Positions 7,125-9,120 of a stretch of 9,120 nt of DNA are shown here, in pieces. The stretch is taken from positions 1-9,120 of the forward strand of contig JAQTLI010000083.1 in the NCBI GenBank assembly GCA_028714995.1, read 5' to 3'. This DNA comes from Methylobacter sp. Lineage in GTDB: Bacteria > Pseudomonadota > Gammaproteobacteria > Methylococcales > Methylomonadaceae. The notes beneath the pieces were generated by a model. The model was not told the DNA's origin. It searched no databases and saw nothing but the letters and a program-made list of their open reading frames with translations. Position 1 is the stretch's first letter. Every line of letters begins with the position of its first letter. The position numbers and the translations under genes are program-made.

Positions 7125-7140
7125 GCTGGTCTTACCAGCA
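7124..7140. terminator. Second perfect hairpin between convergent genes
   Basis: A 7-bp perfect stem with arms TGCTGGT (7124-7130) and ACCAGCA (7134-7140) has a CTT loop and directly follows the rpmG terminator. No T-run follows on either strand, so termination alone is doubtful. It may back up the first hairpin or protect the 3' end of either convergent transcript. On the minus strand it comes directly after the TAG (7143-7141) that would end the alternative C-terminal frame of the neighbouring gene. Confidence 0.4.
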
Positions 7141-7212
7141 CTAGTATCCCAATCGCTTGACGCCCTGCTCCATGCAGTCGTCAATCGCCTTTAAGTTGAT
7201 CCAACACTTGGG
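7141..7212 (-). other. Possible frame-shifted C-terminal continuation of the cNMP/rhodanese protein
   Basis: In the frame one base ahead of the annotated one, the minus strand is open from 7212 to a TAG at 7143-7141. If one base is dropped at the CTT AAA GGC stretch (7195-7187), the protein would read on from QLK into AIDDCMEQGVKRLGY. This tail repeats the DDCM motif found at residues 368-371 of the same protein, and a 14-base exact repeat underlies it (7169-7182 and 7464-7477). The extended product would be about 478 residues. It could be a sequencing or assembly indel, a recent mutation, or true recoding; I cannot tell which. Confidence 0.4.
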
Positions 7213-8578
7213 TTAACTTTTCTACCTGATTCTGCAATATCCGACATCGTTTTTCGGCATGGTCTTTATCAGTCTCAAGCTTCCTGTACTGGTCATTGAA
7301 CCGACTATTCATCCTTTTTAGTTCTTCATTTTCGGACTTAAGTAATCTTATTTGATCCTCCAGACTACTGCTAGCTGAACCAGCCGAATTATAAAAAGAT
7401 TGTTCCTGCACATTCCCCTGGTTAAAACTTTCCGGACTCTCGGCAATTGCTCTACCGCCTGCATCCATGCAGTCGTCGACAAGCGTCTCAAATCCGTCGT
7501 CTATATGAAAAACAGCAGCTTCATTTTCCGTTTCTGGCGAAACACCCTTTATCCCGCCCTTCAAAATTATTGCGTTAATTTTATGCCTGAGCAATAAAAA
7601 TGCGGCGGCCTCGCTGACCTTACCATCACCACAAACAACAATGACAGGCTTTGCACGGCTTAATGTTTTAAGCTGCATCCTCAATGAGAAAAAAGGCGCA
7701 TTGATACTGCCATCCAGATGACGTTTTGCATATTCATCCTGCGAACTCACATCCAGCAAAATAGCGCCCTGCCTCACCGCCTCTTGCATCTCTATGTAAT
7801 TAACAAATCTTAACGTGGGATCTTTTATTAGCGATACAAATCGTTTTTTATCCAGTCGCAATAAAACAATATCTGTCAGCGCGGTAATTGATCCATTGCT
7901 AGGCGTATCGGAAATCAGCGAATCTTCTCCGAAAGTATCGCCGTTTGCCAGCTGAGCTAATTTAATGTCTTTTGCATTGGGTGACGGCTTACGCGTTAAC
8001 AGGCATTCCCCGTTTTTTACCAGATAATAATAATCGCCGGCACTGCCTTGCTCGATTATGGTTTCGCCCTTATTAAAACGGACTTCTTCCAAACCTATCA
8101 GAATTTGTTGCAAGTTAGCAGGGGGAAGGCGTTGAAAAATAGGCGACCTTAATAACGCCGTCATCCAGTCACCTGGATCGCCTTCAGCCTCTTCAATGAT
8201 CATGTTATTTTCATCCTCTTTATAAACAAGGAGAGGTGGCTTATTAACGATATCAGCATCCAGCCGCAAAAAACGCACTTCCCCGTTCGCAACTGCATCA
8301 ATTTTTCTTGGTATCTGGTGAGCGAGTGCAAATCTGGCAGAATCACTTTCAGCGGCTATAACTTCAATCACGAGTCCATCCGATTGAAGCGCAACTTCAC
8401 CACTCAATAGATAAATAAGATGCGTATCCATATCTCCCTTTTTAAACAAAATCCCGCCCTGCATTTCTTCAACAGTCATTTCAGCACATAACGCACTGAA
8501 TTGAGTGCCTGGCAATGTTGCCAAGGGGATCAGTTTCCGAATGATCAGTCCATCTTTGGAATTGACATCTACGACCAT
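7181..8578 (-). CDS. Cyclic-nucleotide-binding-like, rhodanese and coiled-coil protein
   Basis: The 465-residue soluble protein has no signal peptide or membrane helix. Residues about 15-115 form a degenerate cNMP-binding-like fold (FKKGDMDTHLIYLLSGEVAL at 45-64). Residues 143-258 form a clearer one: FNKGETIIEQGSAGDYYYLV (168-187) and a phosphate-cassette-like GDTFGEDSLISDTPSNGS (213-230). The conserved arginine of that cassette is missing (S227/N228), so binding of cAMP or cGMP is doubtful. A rhodanese domain follows (about 262-345), with DVSSQDEYAKRHLDGSINAP and the candidate active-site C316 in VVCGDGK. After a DDCM motif (368-371) and a Ser/Asn-rich linker comes a charged coiled coil (405-463). 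There is no DNA-binding domain, so it is not a Crp-type regulator. A sensory or scaffold role is plausible but inferred. It is a single gene, convergent with rpmG and divergent from the protease gene. Confidence 0.85.
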   Translation of the reverse strand: MVVDVNSKDGLIIRKLIPLATLPGTQFSALCAEMTVEEMQGGILFKKGDMDTHLIYLLSGEVALQSDGLVIEVIAAESDSARFALAHQIPRKIDAVANGEVRFLRLDADIVNKPPLLVYKEDENNMIIEEAEGDPGDWMTALLRSPIFQRLPPANLQQILIGLEEVRFNKGETIIEQGSAGDYYYLVKNGECLLTRKPSPNAKDIKLAQLANGDTFGEDSLISDTPSNGSITALTDIVLLRLDKKRFVSLIKDPTLRFVNYIEMQEAVRQGAILLDVSSQDEYAKRHLDGSINAPFFSLRMQLKTLSRAKPVIVVCGDGKVSEAAAFLLLRHKINAIILKGGIKGVSPETENEAAVFHIDDGFETLVDDCMDAGGRAIAESPESFNQGNVQEQSFYNSAGSASSSLEDQIRLLKSENEELKRMNSRFNDQYRKLETDKDHAEKRCRILQNQVEKLTQVLDQLKGD

Positions 8579-8604
8579 ACGATTATTTTAAGTAGGAGAT
8601 TGAC

Positions 8605-8625
8605 TAAATAATAGATCATTATTTA
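8605..8625. promoter_or_regulatory. 21-bp inverted repeat, candidate operator
   Basis: Perfect 8-bp arms TAAATAAT (8605-8612) and ATTATTTA (8618-8625) flank a 5-base centre, AGATC. It lies 26 bp upstream of the cNMP/rhodanese start in the divergent region shared with degQ. Such symmetry fits a dimeric regulator site, but AT-rich DNA produces palindromes easily. Confidence 0.35.
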
Positions 8626-8642
8626 TAGATTGCTTGAAAAGA
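8622..8642 (+). repeat. Intergenic two-part element, copy 2
   Basis: TTTATAGATTG (8622-8632) is joined directly to CTTGAAAAGA (8633-8642), matching copy 1 without its 8-base insert. Seen from the minus strand, both copies place CAATCTATAAA upstream of a minus-strand gene (gshB, and the cNMP/rhodanese gene), so TATAAA could serve as a -10 in both. Confidence 0.45.
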
Positions 8643-8667
8643 ACTTACTTTAACACACCTTGTATTA
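8641..8667 (+). promoter_or_regulatory. Candidate sigma-E/AlgU-like promoter for degQ
   Basis: AGAACTT (8640-8646) is close to the GGAACTT -35 consensus of sigma-E-type factors. After a 15-base spacer comes GTATTA (8662-8667), four of six against GTCTAA. The conserved C of that -10 is missing. An alternative housekeeping promoter is TTGTAT (8660-8665), 16 bp, TATATT (8682-8687). Either would give a short leader before the ATG at 8722. Confidence 0.3.
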
Positions 8668-8721
8668 GGCATTTTTAGACATATATTGTGTTCATGCACG
8701 CTTAACAACCACTGGAAAACT

Positions 8722-9120
8722 ATGATGAATATTAAATCAATAAAACAGTTGTTATTTATGACTCTTTTACCGGTTTACATCTGCATGGCCTCGCTCTCGC
8801 AAGCCGCGGGTTTGCCGCCCTATGCGGAAGGACAGCCATTGCCCTCTTTGGCTCCCATGCTTGAACGCAGCATGCCGGCAGTCGTAAATATATCCACATC
8901 AACCAACATTCAGGTTAGCGAAAATCCGTTGATGCAGGATCCGTATTTTCGTCAATTTTTCAATGTACCCAACCAGCCGCGTCAACAGCAAAAGAATAGT
9001 CTGGGCTCCGGCGTCATTATCGACAGTAACCAAGGCTTAGTACTAACCAATAATCACGTAATTGATAAAGCAGATAAAATCATGGTGACCTTGAATGATG
9101 GTCGCCAGCTCAGCGCCGAA
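8722..9120 (+). CDS. degQ: Periplasmic serine endoprotease DegQ/DegP (HtrA family), N-terminal part, 3' end outside window
   Basis: The frame is open from ATG 8722 to the right edge (133 codons). Residues 1-28 look like a Sec signal peptide: a lysine-containing n-region (NIKSIKQ), a hydrophobic core (LLFMTLLPVYICMASL) and a likely cleavage after SQA at residue 28. The mature part starts near GLPPYAEG and has PLPSLAPMLERSMPAVVNIS (39-58), very like E. coli DegQ, then the protease entry LGSGVIID (94-101) and the catalytic histidine H112 in LTNNHVI. The catalytic Asp and Ser and the PDZ domains lie beyond the window. The family degrades or refolds damaged envelope proteins. Two ATGs lie in tandem (8722 and 8725), and a GGAA 6-7 bases upstream is a weak ribosome binding site. 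A sigma-E-like promoter candidate precedes it. Confidence 0.93.
   Translation, partial: MMNIKSIKQLLFMTLLPVYICMASLSQAAGLPPYAEGQPLPSLAPMLERSMPAVVNISTSTNIQVSENPLMQDPYFRQFFNVPNQPRQQQKNSLGSGVIIDSNQGLVLTNNHVIDKADKIMVTLNDGRQLSAE

Noticed and set aside
7400..7597. Small plus-strand frame inside the cNMP/rhodanese gene
   Set aside because: It is antisense to the rhodanese-linker region, with no start signal and no recognisable product.

Overview
This window looks like an ordinary chromosomal stretch of a gammaproteobacterium with moderate GC content. The main evidence is the gene order gshB - tonB - yqgE(algH) - ruvX - pyrR - pyrB - pyrX, all on the minus strand. I recall the same order from Pseudomonas aeruginosa, where tonB3 lies between gshB and algH and the cluster ends in pyrR-pyrB-pyrX. 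AT-rich intergenic DNA and lysine-rich, moderately diverged proteins suggest a lineage outside Pseudomonas. A methanotroph-type (Methylococcales) gammaproteobacterium is my guess, but nothing here proves it.

Layout from left to right. (1) At 1-819 (+) lies the C-terminal part of a GlcD/D-lactate-dehydrogenase-type FAD oxidase, cut by the window edge. (2) At 871-6515 (-) lies a tightly packed seven-gene cluster with junctions from an 8-bp overlap to a 40-bp gap. Its order of transcription is gshB, tonB, yqgE, ruvX, pyrR, pyrB, pyrX. (3) A divergent 144-bp intergenic region holds a good promoter for rpmB-rpmG (+), the genes for ribosomal proteins L28 and L33, which end in a strong hairpin terminator. 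(4) At 7181-8578 (-) lies a single gene for an unusual soluble protein with two cyclic-nucleotide-binding-like folds, a rhodanese domain and a C-terminal coiled coil. (5) After a second divergent intergenic region (143 bp), a DegQ/DegP-type periplasmic serine protease starts at 8722 (+) and runs off the right edge.

How the genes work together. pyrB and pyrX most likely form one complex: pyrX encodes a dihydroorotase-like protein whose metal-binding histidines are missing, so it should be a structural partner of aspartate transcarbamoylase rather than an enzyme. PyrR lies next to them. The upstream half of the cluster (glutathione synthesis, a TonB3-type transducer, AlgH/YqgE, the RuvX pre-16S rRNA nuclease) has no obvious biochemical link to pyrimidine synthesis, yet the arrangement is kept across lineages.

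No mobile element, CRISPR array, tRNA or rRNA gene was seen, and no clearly new multi-gene system. The points most worth a second look are the C-terminus of the cyclic-nucleotide/rhodanese protein, where a one-base frame change would add a tail carrying a second copy of a DDCM motif; a two-part sequence element shared by the two divergent intergenic regions; and a possible envelope-stress (sigma-E-like) promoter in front of the protease gene.
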